Part shown: positions 47,674 to 55,691 of the stretch, one piece after another
Layout: each line of letters starts with the position of its first letter
Numbering within the stretch: the stretch's first letter is position 1
Source of the DNA: Fabrea salina
Lineage: Eukaryota; Ciliophora; Heterotrichea; Heterotrichida; Fabreidae
NCBI GenBank assembly: GCA_022984795.1
Contig: JALIHJ010000040.1
Span: forward strand, 186,001 to 250,000
Reading direction: 5' to 3'
DNA length: 64,000 nucleotides
Translations under genes and position numbers: made by a program
The notes under the pieces: model-generated
The model's input: the letters and a program-made list of their open reading frames with translations, nothing else
Databases searched by the model: none
Told to the model about the DNA's origin: nothing

Positions 47674-47943
47674 ATGGAGGGTACTACCAGAAACAGCAAT
47701 TCTGAAAATTCTTACCTCCAACACTTCAAAATCAAACACCCCCGACTTGTCGAGGTCATGCAGGATCAAAAGTTCAGCCCTGCAGTGCTAGCGAGGGATA
47801 CTTTACAGCCCTCTTCAGGCACCATCCAGCCTGGTTCAAGAACTCCATTTGTGAATACAAGTATTATGCGCAAGCCCCAAAAGCCCTCTGTCGGTTTGGA
47901 GCTGAAGCAAAATAACTTATTACTCAGAAGAACCAAGAAGTGA
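47674..47943 (+). CDS. 89-residue hypothetical protein ending at TGA
   Basis: A short protein starting MEGTTRNSNSENSYLQHFKI after ctataa. It is Ser/Lys/Gln-rich and mostly disordered. It is the only recognised gene here that ends at TGA; the next codons are ATA TAA, so a second stop follows one codon later. Function unknown. Codon use looks like that of its neighbours. Confidence 0.5.
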   Translation: MEGTTRNSNSENSYLQHFKIKHPRLVEVMQDQKFSPAVLARDTLQPSSGTIQPGSRTPFVNTSIMRKPQKPSVGLELKQNNLLLRRTKK

Positions 47944-47960
47944 ATATAACTAGTTAATAA

Positions 47961-49391
47961 TTATCCTTTAGAAATTTCAGATTTCTTAATAAAGGCGTCC
48001 TCAGTTTCCATCTCTGACTTTTCTGCCAACTTGTACCTCGAAAACCACAGTAGTACCAAACAGAAAAAGCAGAATATGGAGAAAAGTACTAAGCGTTCGG
48101 TTTCACCGTCTATAAGATATCCACTAACCAAAGTAACCAAAGAAGTAGTTAGCCAATTAAGTGAGGATGTAATGGCCACTCCCTTTTCACTTAAAATATC
48201 TGCACAGTAAATCCACATAATAGGTCCAATTGAAACCTCGAAAAAGACCAAAAATAAACAGACCAGAGGTATTTGAATTTTATCATAACTACAAATCGCT
48301 TCAATCGGTATCAGTCCAGCGTAGCACAAAAACATCCCAAAAGCTCCTATTTGAAGCATTTTACGGTTCCCCATCTCTAAGTAAACCTTACTGTCTAGTA
48401 TGAATATAAGTAGTACAGAACTCAAACAGTTCACTCCCCCTGTAATGATTGTTGCTACTTTATCTTCAAAACCATCACCTTTGAACAAAGTAGTTGAGTA
48501 GAATATTATCATGTTTATTCCTACTAGTTGCTGGAGCACTGAAACTATGCACCCCATTCTGAGTGCTTTACTTGACCTAGGGTCTTTGAATAAACTCTTA
48601 AAGTCGTTTTTGATTTGGGACCTCGAAAAGTCTATTTCCTCAAAAACTTCCCGAATGGCTCCGCTGTCCATTTCGTTTTCAAAGTACAAAGAATTGATTA
48701 AGTCCACTGCAAGGTCTTTTTGTTGGTTCATCCAAAGAAAAGTAGGACTTTCTCTGTTATACAAAGTATACATCAACACAATTTGAATTAACGAGAATCC
48801 TATGGGAAGCATAAAGGGAACAAACTTAAGTTCGTATATAGGACCCGAAAAAGCATAACTTACAGCATAACTCAAAACAATACCAAAAGTAATCATGAAC
48901 TGGTTTATAGCGCCTAAACTGCCTGAAATGGAGTTGGGAGTTAGTTCCCGAACTAACTAAAACTTACTGTAAAGAGGCACAAGGTATGCTGATATCCCCG
49001 TATTCAGTCCACATATAAATCTTGATGCACTAAAAATCAGATTCTTTACCAATCCATGTAAAGAACAAATGGAAACAATACTCTAAGTGGTTTTTACCAT
49101 TGAACAGCCTACAATGTTAATGATGTCCCCCCAAATAAAGCACTTCCTCCTTCCTAGACGCCCTGAAATAAGAAAACCCAGAATGCAACCAAATATTGCT
49201 CCAATAGGCACAAGAGACGGCCAAATTTTTTTACCAAAAATTCCATCACTCCAGGACTCTTCATCTAGTCCTAAGTTGTTTAAAACTCCCACATGATAGC
49301 CTGAGTTAAAGTTACCAAAAGTTAGTGAAGAAAATGAAGCTGTAAAAGCCAGTCCGTAAAAGTACTTTCTAATTATTTGTCACCTTTTCAT
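47961..49391 (-). CDS. MFS sugar transporter with three 15-nt introns
   Basis: Four exons join to about 461 residues. The first exon is only MKR plus part of a codon. The spliced protein has about 12 membrane helices and sugar-porter motifs: ISGRLGRRKCFIWGD (loop 2-3, GRxGRR), then PLYIRELTPNSISGSLGAINQ (PxYxxExxPxxxRGxxxxxxQ-like, RG changed to SG), QQLVGINMIIFYST (helix 7 QQxxGxNxxxYY-like) and a PESPxxL-like RESPTFLW. Substrate is likely a hexose, but this is not provable. The start codon lies in a CATG shared with the opposite strand. Confidence 0.88.
48953..48967 (-). other. 15-nt intron (sugar transporter, third)
   Basis: Reads gtaagttttagttag on the minus strand. Splicing makes A|TT and joins YLVPLY to IRELTPNSISG, restoring the sugar-porter signature. 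Confidence 0.92.
49083..49097 (-). other. 15-nt intron (sugar transporter, second)
   Basis: Reads gtaaaaaccacttag on the minus strand, A at position 10. It joins NIVGCSM to SIVSICSLHG. Confidence 0.9.
49369..49383 (-). other. 15-nt intron (sugar transporter, first) with GTG start
   Basis: Reads gtgacaaataattag on the minus strand: the third base is G rather than A. It follows an 8-nt first exon (ATGAAAAG) and opens MKRKYFYGLAFTASFSSLTF. Confidence 0.75.
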
Positions 49392-49401
49392 GTATTATAA
49401 T
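49392..49401. promoter_or_regulatory. 10-nt divergent spacer with TATAAT
   Basis: The sequence gtattataat lies between the transporter ATG and the ZZ-protein ATG chosen here. An earlier plus-strand ATG at 49390 would make the two start codons overlap. Confidence 0.4.
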
Positions 49402-50244
49402 ATGGATTACTGCCAAACTTGTCGTTCGCCTTTTGAAGATAACCACTCCTGCATGCAGTTCCTTAAACTCAGACTCCAATCCATGCAAAACCTAGCACAA
49501 GTCCAAGAAACTCAATTAACCAACTTAAAAAAGCTAAGTAAGAGTCTAGATGCAGAAAGACCTGGATTAAGTTACACTCAAATAGAGCATGAGTTCATAG
49601 GTTGTGACGCGTGTGGAGCAATTCCCATAAAGGGTGTTAGGTACAAGTGCAAAGAGTGCCTTGATTTTGACTTTTGCGAGTCCTGCAGGTTCAGTGTTCC
49701 CCACGAACACAGTGAATTCTTTTGGATGACTAACTCAGGAGTGCATCTTAACAAAACTTGCAACTCATGTGGGGAAAACCCTTTGAAGTCAGTGCTTTAC
49801 AACTGCAGCTTATGCAACCTTCAGTACTGCCATACTTGTTTGGTGCGCAAAGGCCATCAGCACCCCACTGAAGCGTTTTTGCCCTATGCACTCAAAATTG
49901 AGGTTTACGCAAACAAACGTGACTTTTGGTTTAAGGCCAACGAACAAGTAGTTCTTACGTTTGTAGTAAGGAACATTTCTACCCAAAAAGTCGACAGAGT
50001 AAGACTCTTAAACACAGGAGGAAAAATGCCCTTTGAATACGAAAGCTTTGAAATGGACCTTTCGATTGAATTCATGGAAACACGTGTGGTGCAAATAGAG
50101 TCCAAAATAAACCTAGGCAACGGAAGCTACTTGGGCACCTTCAGGTTTTTCAGCACCAAAGACCAAGAGTACATAGGCCCTGAAATAGAACTCAACTTAA
50201 GAGTGGGGGGCTTTATTTCGAAGTTTTTAAAAACCAAAGTTTAA
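49402..50244 (+). CDS. ZZ-finger protein with NBR1-like Ig domain
   Basis: About 280 residues from MDYCQTCRSPFEDNHSCMQF; an in-frame ATG 12 nt upstream would place the start over the divergent gene's start codon. A short coil is followed by two ZZ-type zinc fingers (CDACGAIPIKGVRYKCKEC...FCESC and CNSCGENPLKSVLYNCSLC...YCHTC) and a C-terminal beta domain (NEQVVLTFVVRNISTQKVDR, NGSYLGTFRFFSTKDQEYIG) like the FW/NBR1 Ig-like domain. NBR1-type proteins are autophagy receptors. No LIR or UBA is obvious, so the role is inference. Confidence 0.75.
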   Translation: MDYCQTCRSPFEDNHSCMQFLKLRLQSMQNLAQVQETQLTNLKKLSKSLDAERPGLSYTQIEHEFIGCDACGAIPIKGVRYKCKECLDFDFCESCRFSVPHEHSEFFWMTNSGVHLNKTCNSCGENPLKSVLYNCSLCNLQYCHTCLVRKGHQHPTEAFLPYALKIEVYANKRDFWFKANEQVVLTFVVRNISTQKVDRVRLLNTGGKMPFEYESFEMDLSIEFMETRVVQIESKINLGNGSYLGTFRFFSTKDQEYIGPEIELNLRVGGFISKFLKTKV

Positions 50245-51296
50245 ATGTCTATTAAGAAGTCAGCATATACAGAACAGTTTTTGGCAGCCCAGTGGTTCTT
50301 GCTTTGAGCGTAACCAGATATTTGGCAAGCAAGTGGGTCTGCAATGTTTCTATAGTAAATTCGGTCGTACCGGTGTTGGGGGTTCCAACTAGGGAAAGTG
50401 GGTCCGGGTTCTTCGTTGTTGGAACTCATCCAAGCGTCCTTTAAGTTTCCTTTTAGATTGGGCACAATGAATTTCCCCTCAAGTATATGGGACGCAGCTT
50501 GTGCGCTGTTTTTTATAGATAAATCTCCCACTAAGATTTGAGGAGACTGGTCGTCTAGTTGGTCCATTGCTCCTAACACCTCAACAGCGTTTTGAGAGGA
50601 TAGTTGTTTACAGAACTTGCAAGTGAACAGCTGGACTCTGTTTTTAGGGTGGTGCACAACTACAGAAAGGCAAGTTTGGGACGAGTAACTTGAGTTCAGA
50701 AGCGGGAACCTGCTTAGGAACCCTATTCCCTCGTTGACTCCTGAAGGGTGGGTTATGCAGTTTTGCCAGGAGTAGTAAGGGTACTCAGGAAGCAGTTCAG
50801 ATAATTCAACAAGCATGTTGCGTCCTTTGGGTTTTGAGTTGCTAATGGAGTCAACGACTTTCATAATCTTTCTTTCAATGCTGCCCACTCCGTAATAGGG
50901 GTCCTGTCCTAGCCCTTGAAGTCCAATTACGTCAGGATTGGTTTGTCTCATTAAACTCGCTAACAAGTTGGACCTGGTATCCCAGTTCTGGCCACTATCA
51001 AACATTCCTAAGTTGTAAGTCTGCACACGCAAAGAACAAGGAGTCCCTTGGTAGTTGACATAAACAACAGCAGGGTCGTTGTACTCCATGTAAAACCTGA
51101 AGCTTTCGTTGTCTTTGATTGGAATCCAGTCCTTCAAATAGGGCACCATCAGTAAAAAGTCAGGTGAGTCGTCACTAAGTAAAGCTGCAATTGAACTATG
51201 TAAAGTTTACTTATACAGAGTTTGGAAGTCCATTGAGTAGTTGTGGAAAATGTAAGTTCTGGACTCTAAGATTACTTTTACAGGCTTTGGTTCCAT
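50241..51296 (-). CDS. EEP-fold protein with degraded active site
   Basis: About 346 residues after splicing a 15-nt intron that joins MEPKPVKVILESRTYIFHNY...LYN to SIAALLSDDSP. The main domain is an endonuclease/exonuclease/phosphatase fold: VQTYNLGMFD, PDVIGLQGL, ILVGDLSIKNS, RYDRIYYRN. The metal-binding Glu of LQE is Gly, GDFN reads GDLS, the His of the THL strand is Cys (LFTCKF), and the terminal SDH reads KNH. Loss of several catalytic residues suggests a pseudoenzyme. Overlaps the 3' end of the ZZ gene by 4 nt. Confidence 0.78.
51196..51210 (-). other. 15-nt intron (EEP gene)
   Basis: Reads gtaaactttacatag on the minus strand with A at position 10. Splicing joins TTC CAA ACT CTG TAT AA|T and links FQTLYN to SIAALL. 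Confidence 0.88.
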
Positions 51297-51303
51297 ACTA
51301 TTT
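51297..51303. promoter_or_regulatory. 7-nt divergent spacer
   Basis: Only actattt lies between the EEP-protein ATG and the ATG of the next plus-strand gene, the shortest divergent spacer in the window that does not depend on a disputed start. Confidence 0.4.
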
Positions 51304-51921
51304 ATGAGTAAACAGAATATTTGTGACAAAAAGGGGAATCTTTCCTGCAGTGAAGAAAACACCGGGCCTTTAGCTAACCTTGAAACCACGGCTAGAATTA
51401 CTGTCTCTTCTGAAGAGATACCTACAAAACCCCTTTCTGTGCACCACAGCAACAAACGACAAACAATCCAAGTAAGTGTTCCTCAAGTAATGCACACTGA
51501 ACCCCCCAGTCTCCTCACCAACGACAAAGCTGAGGGCCCCAGTAGTAAAACGAAAAACCTGCAAACTACTTTTATCTGTTACCGCAAACCAAGGAACTGT
51601 TCGAACTCCATGAAAGTAAGCAGGACTCTTCGAACTCCCAAGTCCAAGCAAATAAGTCTCACTCTTCCCAAAGAAGCACCTGCTCCCAACTACTCAACCT
51701 TTTCTAGAAAAAGTTCAAACTTAAGCCGCACAAGAAAAGCCTCCAGGAATTCAGTTGGAAAGTCCAGAGAAAAAATCAGAGTAGTTGAAGACACCATTAT
51801 GCTCACAAAAAGAATGCAAAGAAGGAAGAACTTCATCAACAAGTCCTTCAACGAAACAACTATGGCTAGAAGCACTTTGCGTTCCAAGACTCCATCTTTC
51901 CTAAGCAGGATTATACATTAA
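51304..51921 (+). CDS. Basic disordered protein, unknown
   Basis: 205 residues, Ser/Thr/Lys/Arg-rich, starting MSKQNICDKKGNLSCSEENT. There is no recognisable domain; the second half carries SRKSSNLSRTRKASRNSVGK and an Arg-rich helix (TMLTKRMQRRKNFINKSF-like). Many Ser/Thr-Pro and RxxS sites suggest it could be a phosphoprotein. The start is 7 nt from the divergent EEP gene. Confidence 0.6.
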   Translation: MSKQNICDKKGNLSCSEENTGPLANLETTARITVSSEEIPTKPLSVHHSNKRQTIQVSVPQVMHTEPPSLLTNDKAEGPSSKTKNLQTTFICYRKPRNCSNSMKVSRTLRTPKSKQISLTLPKEAPAPNYSTFSRKSSNLSRTRKASRNSVGKSREKIRVVEDTIMLTKRMQRRKNFINKSFNETTMARSTLRSKTPSFLSRIIH

Positions 51922-51950
51922 ACTTGTAAAGTAAATATATTAACTCCTTA

Positions 51951-52769
51951 TTACTGGAGTTTCTTGACGTTTCTTTGCTTCAAAATGTTGATCACTTCTT
52001 GTTGTTGGTCACTTCGGTTCATACTATCAAGTACTTTTTGGTTGTTGGCGTTTCCGTCCCTCACAGGCTGTCCCTTTTCTTCAAGTTCATCTCTCATGTC
52101 GTCAAGTACTTTCTCAAGTTCTATGTAAACTTGCATTTCGTAAGAAGGCACGTGGTGCAGTCCGTAGTCAAACAAGTAAGTGTCAGGCCCAATCAAGTAA
52201 GGAGACTGTCCTTCGAAGTCGCCCATGTCATCCCATTTGTTCAGAGAGTGCATGTACTCTACTCTGTCCTTGAGTCCCTGCAGTAAAGCACCAGGGTTCT
52301 TTTCAATTTCTTCAAACCTATTCCCGACTTCTTGGGCTTGTTCGTTTAGCTCAGCGTGGGTTTCTAAGGCTTGGAGGTACTCTTGTCTTTTCTTCTGGTT
52401 CAAAGCATCTTCTCCAGGCACGTACCCCAGAATTCTAGCTTCTTCTTCTTGAGTCATGTCTTCCAGTTTGGGAAAGTACCTGTAAGTCACGTAGTCGTTG
52501 CCTTGGAACTCCCTTCTCCAGTAGTTGCGCACGTAGTACCGGGAGTGCGGGTAAGGAGTTTTGTAATGGTGCCTTTGCATTTCTCTTGCTGTTAGTTCCC
52601 CGTTTGACTGCACATTCCCAGGAGAGGGGTGTCTGAACCTTAACTCCATCCACTCACTGTTGCCCTTGACTTTTTTGGACAGTTTAGGAGCTACGTAGCT
52701 GAACTTCCAGGACTCCCTCACTCCTTGGTACAGTAAAGCTAATGCTGGAATAAGATCTGTTCCCACCAT
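51951..52769 (-). CDS. Conserved-looking protein, possibly mitochondrial
   Basis: 272 residues. A short hydrophobic N-terminus (MVGTDLIPALALLYQGVRES) is followed by an Arg/Tyr/His-rich segment (MQRHHYKTPYPHSRYYVRNY) and a helical acidic C-terminal half with coils. The composition is like ciliate-specific mitochondrial complex or ribosome subunits, but I recognise no family. It starts 5 nt after the ISWI stop on the same strand. Confidence 0.6.
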   Translation of the reverse strand: MVGTDLIPALALLYQGVRESWKFSYVAPKLSKKVKGNSEWMELRFRHPSPGNVQSNGELTAREMQRHHYKTPYPHSRYYVRNYWRREFQGNDYVTYRYFPKLEDMTQEEEARILGYVPGEDALNQKKRQEYLQALETHAELNEQAQEVGNRFEEIEKNPGALLQGLKDRVEYMHSLNKWDDMGDFEGQSPYLIGPDTYLFDYGLHHVPSYEMQVYIELEKVLDDMRDELEEKGQPVRDGNANNQKVLDSMNRSDQQQEVINILKQRNVKKLQ

Positions 52770-52774
52770 TTATA

Positions 52775-55609
52775 TTAGTTTTCTACTTTGAGCATTTTGT
52801 TCGGAGCAGCCATTCCTTCCTCGTTACGCTTGCGTTTTTTGGGTTCTTCGGGTTTCTTTTCAGGCGACATTTCTTTTTCAATTATGCGTATCAAAGAGTC
52901 CACTCTACGCTGCAGTTCCCCCGAAGTCCGCGACCTCAGCATGTAGTCGAACCTAAAGGCTCCTGACTTCCTGATTTGCAGTTTCAGGGCGTCCCAGTTC
53001 CCGTAACCAACTGTTTTTGCCATGCAAATCAAAAACCTATCGTTTTCGTAAGTGTAAATCCGTGATTTGTGGGAAGTTGTAGAGTCAAAGGTAAGTTCTC
53101 GCCAAGGGTTCTTGTACTGGGAAAACTTTTTGTCCAGAATTAATTGTGACTGTTTGTGTTTTTCAACAAGGTTTTCTCTCCTTTCGATGTTTTTGAGGAT
53201 CTTTTCTTTGTCAGCTAGTTCGTCAAGGCGACTCCAAAACACTTTGGAGTACTCAGAAACTTGCTCTTCAGACTTGGTTCCAATCACTTCAGAAATCAAG
53301 CTGTGTTGGTCCTTGCCGTAGAGTTCACAGCCCTTCACGAAAGCGTGGTACTCCTTTTTGTTCCAGTCCATTCCTGTACTCAGAAGCCTTTCCAACTCAG
53401 CTTTTTCTTCTTCAGATATTTCCTTGTTGAAGTCTTTTTTCTGCAACTCAACTAGTTTGGGACGGTCTTGGTAGAACCGGTAGTCCGGAGCAGGTTTGAA
53501 CTCCTTGGGTTTGCTGGGTCCTGCTTGCATGAAAGAAAACTGGGCGTCTATGTTGTAGTTCTGCTGCATTTTCCTTTCCCGGCGTGCCTTCATGTCCTCC
53601 AGCATCTTTTCCTGGAAAGCCTTGTCAAGCACGTTCTTGGACTCTTCCTTCCGCTTCTTAGAGTAGTCAATGCTTTCGAAGTTCCACATGTCCAACTTGC
53701 TGTCAAACTCAACCAAGTCTTTCTTTTTGATTTGTAGTTGACTTTCCAGTTCGTGGTCCATCCTTACTTGGTGCTGTTCTCCTTTGTCCAGAATCTGGTC
53801 TAGTTGCTCGTCAGTAAAGTCAGTGCTGTCCCCTGAAGCGTTGAAAATAGCATCAGCCCCGTAGTGAAGCATTTCTTGGAGTTCTTCTTTTCCCAGTGGT
53901 TTGTGTCTAGGAGCTAAACGTCCTGTTTGGATAATTAAGGAGTCGAGTTTTAGTCTAAGGCACTGTCTTTCAATGATCCTTTCCTCCAAAGTGTCTTTAG
54001 TCACCAACCTTATCACGTTTACTTGTTTGGTTTGTCCAATTCTGTGGGCCCGGTCCATAGCTTGAAGGTCCATTTGTGGGTTCCAGTCGGAGTCGTAAAT
54101 AACTACAGTGTCTGCAGAAGTCAGGTTGATGCCCAGACCTCCTGCCCTTGTAGACAGCAAGAAAATGAAGTACTTGGAGTTGGGTTTTGTGAACTTGTGG
54201 ATCATCTTTTCCCTTTCGTAGATGTCTGTAGTTCCGTCTAAACGGCAGAAGTAGTAGTCCCTCAAGTTGCAGTAGTCCTCCAGCACGTCCAGCATCGAAG
54301 TCATTTGCGAAAAGATCAAAATCTTAGAATCTTCTTTTTCTAGTCTCGGCAGGAGTTTGTCCAGGAACTTGATTTTCCCAGAGTTAGCCACAATGTTTTC
54401 AGTGAGGTCTTCTTCTTCGTCCACTAAAGGAAACAAAAAGGGGTGGTTGCAGACCTTCCTAAGCTGCATGACGATGTTTAAGTAGTGACTTTTGTTGTCG
54501 TGTTTGAAAAGTTCATTCGTAAGGATCTTCTTGTACATGTCTCTCTGCAAAGGGGCCATCCCCACATGCACCATAATTTCTCTTTTGGGAGGTATGCCTC
54601 TTTCCACTTCGATCTTAGTGCGTCTGAGTATAAACGGCTTAAGCACTTTGTGCAACTGTTGGACCATCTTCACGTTTTTGTTTTCAACTTCTTCCTGAGT
54701 CATGCCCTCTTCAGCCCCCAGTCGGAACCACTCGTCAAAGTCCGAAGCAGAAGAAAACAAGTCTGGCAGCAAAAAGTTAAGCAAACTCCAGAGTTCGTGC
54801 AAGTTGTTTTGCAGAGGAGTCCCTGTTATCAGAATCCTGTTTGCACTGTAGAGCTTCCTGACTTGCTGTGACAAGCACGACAAGTCGTTCTTAATTTTGT
54901 GGGCTTCGTCTATAATTAAGTACTTCCACTTGAACTTTTTGAGTGCGTTGTAGCAAATGTTCACTCCTTCGTAAGAAGTAATGCAAACGTCGAACTTGCC
55001 CGGGAATATTTCATTTTTGAGAATCTCTTCCCGGTGTGGCTTAGCTGCAATTAACTTCACTGTGCAGATCTCAGGACACCACTTCCGGAACTCTGTAATC
55101 CAGTTTCCCAATGTACTTTTAGGAACAACTATCAAGTGTGGACCAAACACACTCTCAACTTCCCGCAAGTAAGCCAGAAACGCAATTGTCTGGATTGTTT
55201 TGCCCAAACCCATCTCGTCTGCCAGTATTCCATTGATCCCTGCCCTGTACAAACTAATCAACCAATTGACTCCGTCTAGTTGGTACTGCCTCAACTTGCC
55301 GCCTCTCAAAAGGTTGGGTTGCACACTGAGACGAGCTACTCTGTGTGAGTGGGTCAATTCACTCATGATTTCCTCATCCTCGTCCTTTTTGTGCCTTCTT
55401 TTGTTTTTGGCTGACTTGTTTCCCCAGAAAAGGTAGTTTGCATAGTGTTCTGCCTGGCGCAGTAAGTAATTAAGTTTCTCGTCTTTGTCTTGCTCAGACT
55501 TCAGTATCCGTGACTGCTCTGACTTCAGTTTTTTGGCTAAGTTTTTGTGTTCTTCTTTTGTTTCTTCTAATGAGTCAGAGGATTGTGCAGGTGATTCACC
55601 GGGTTCCAT
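52775..55609 (-). CDS. ISWI chromatin-remodelling ATPase
   Basis: 944 residues. The SNF2 helicase core includes QLDGVNWLISLYRAGINGIL, DEMGLGKT (P-loop), DEAHKIKN (Walker B), ITGTPLQNN, then the second lobe with LSTRAGGLGINLTSADTVVI and DRAHRIGQ. The C-terminal third contains HAND-like and SANT/SLIDE regions (around DFNKEISEEEKAE, WNKKEYHAFVKGCELYGK, YGNWDALKLQIRKSGAFRFD), which define ISWI/SMARCA5. It slides nucleosomes and spaces arrays. The length matches family members and no residue loss is visible in the ATPase motifs. Confidence 0.96.
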   Translation of the reverse strand: MEPGESPAQSSDSLEETKEEHKNLAKKLKSEQSRILKSEQDKDEKLNYLLRQAEHYANYLFWGNKSAKNKRRHKKDEDEEIMSELTHSHRVARLSVQPNLLRGGKLRQYQLDGVNWLISLYRAGINGILADEMGLGKTIQTIAFLAYLREVESVFGPHLIVVPKSTLGNWITEFRKWCPEICTVKLIAAKPHREEILKNEIFPGKFDVCITSYEGVNICYNALKKFKWKYLIIDEAHKIKNDLSCLSQQVRKLYSANRILITGTPLQNNLHELWSLLNFLLPDLFSSASDFDEWFRLGAEEGMTQEEVENKNVKMVQQLHKVLKPFILRRTKIEVERGIPPKREIMVHVGMAPLQRDMYKKILTNELFKHDNKSHYLNIVMQLRKVCNHPFLFPLVDEEEDLTENIVANSGKIKFLDKLLPRLEKEDSKILIFSQMTSMLDVLEDYCNLRDYYFCRLDGTTDIYEREKMIHKFTKPNSKYFIFLLSTRAGGLGINLTSADTVVIYDSDWNPQMDLQAMDRAHRIGQTKQVNVIRLVTKDTLEERIIERQCLRLKLDSLIIQTGRLAPRHKPLGKEELQEMLHYGADAIFNASGDSTDFTDEQLDQILDKGEQHQVRMDHELESQLQIKKKDLVEFDSKLDMWNFESIDYSKKRKEESKNVLDKAFQEKMLEDMKARRERKMQQNYNIDAQFSFMQAGPSKPKEFKPAPDYRFYQDRPKLVELQKKDFNKEISEEEKAELERLLSTGMDWNKKEYHAFVKGCELYGKDQHSLISEVIGTKSEEQVSEYSKVFWSRLDELADKEKILKNIERRENLVEKHKQSQLILDKKFSQYKNPWRELTFDSTTSHKSRIYTYENDRFLICMAKTVGYGNWDALKLQIRKSGAFRFDYMLRSRTSGELQRRVDSLIRIIEKEMSPEKKPEEPKKRKRNEEGMAAPNKMLKVEN

Positions 55610-55691
55610 ATTAAAATAATTACTAGTTAACTCTTACCAATGTAAACCTCCTGTCCTTTCTGCTGTCAGAAAGCACTCTATTCTGTGTGCA

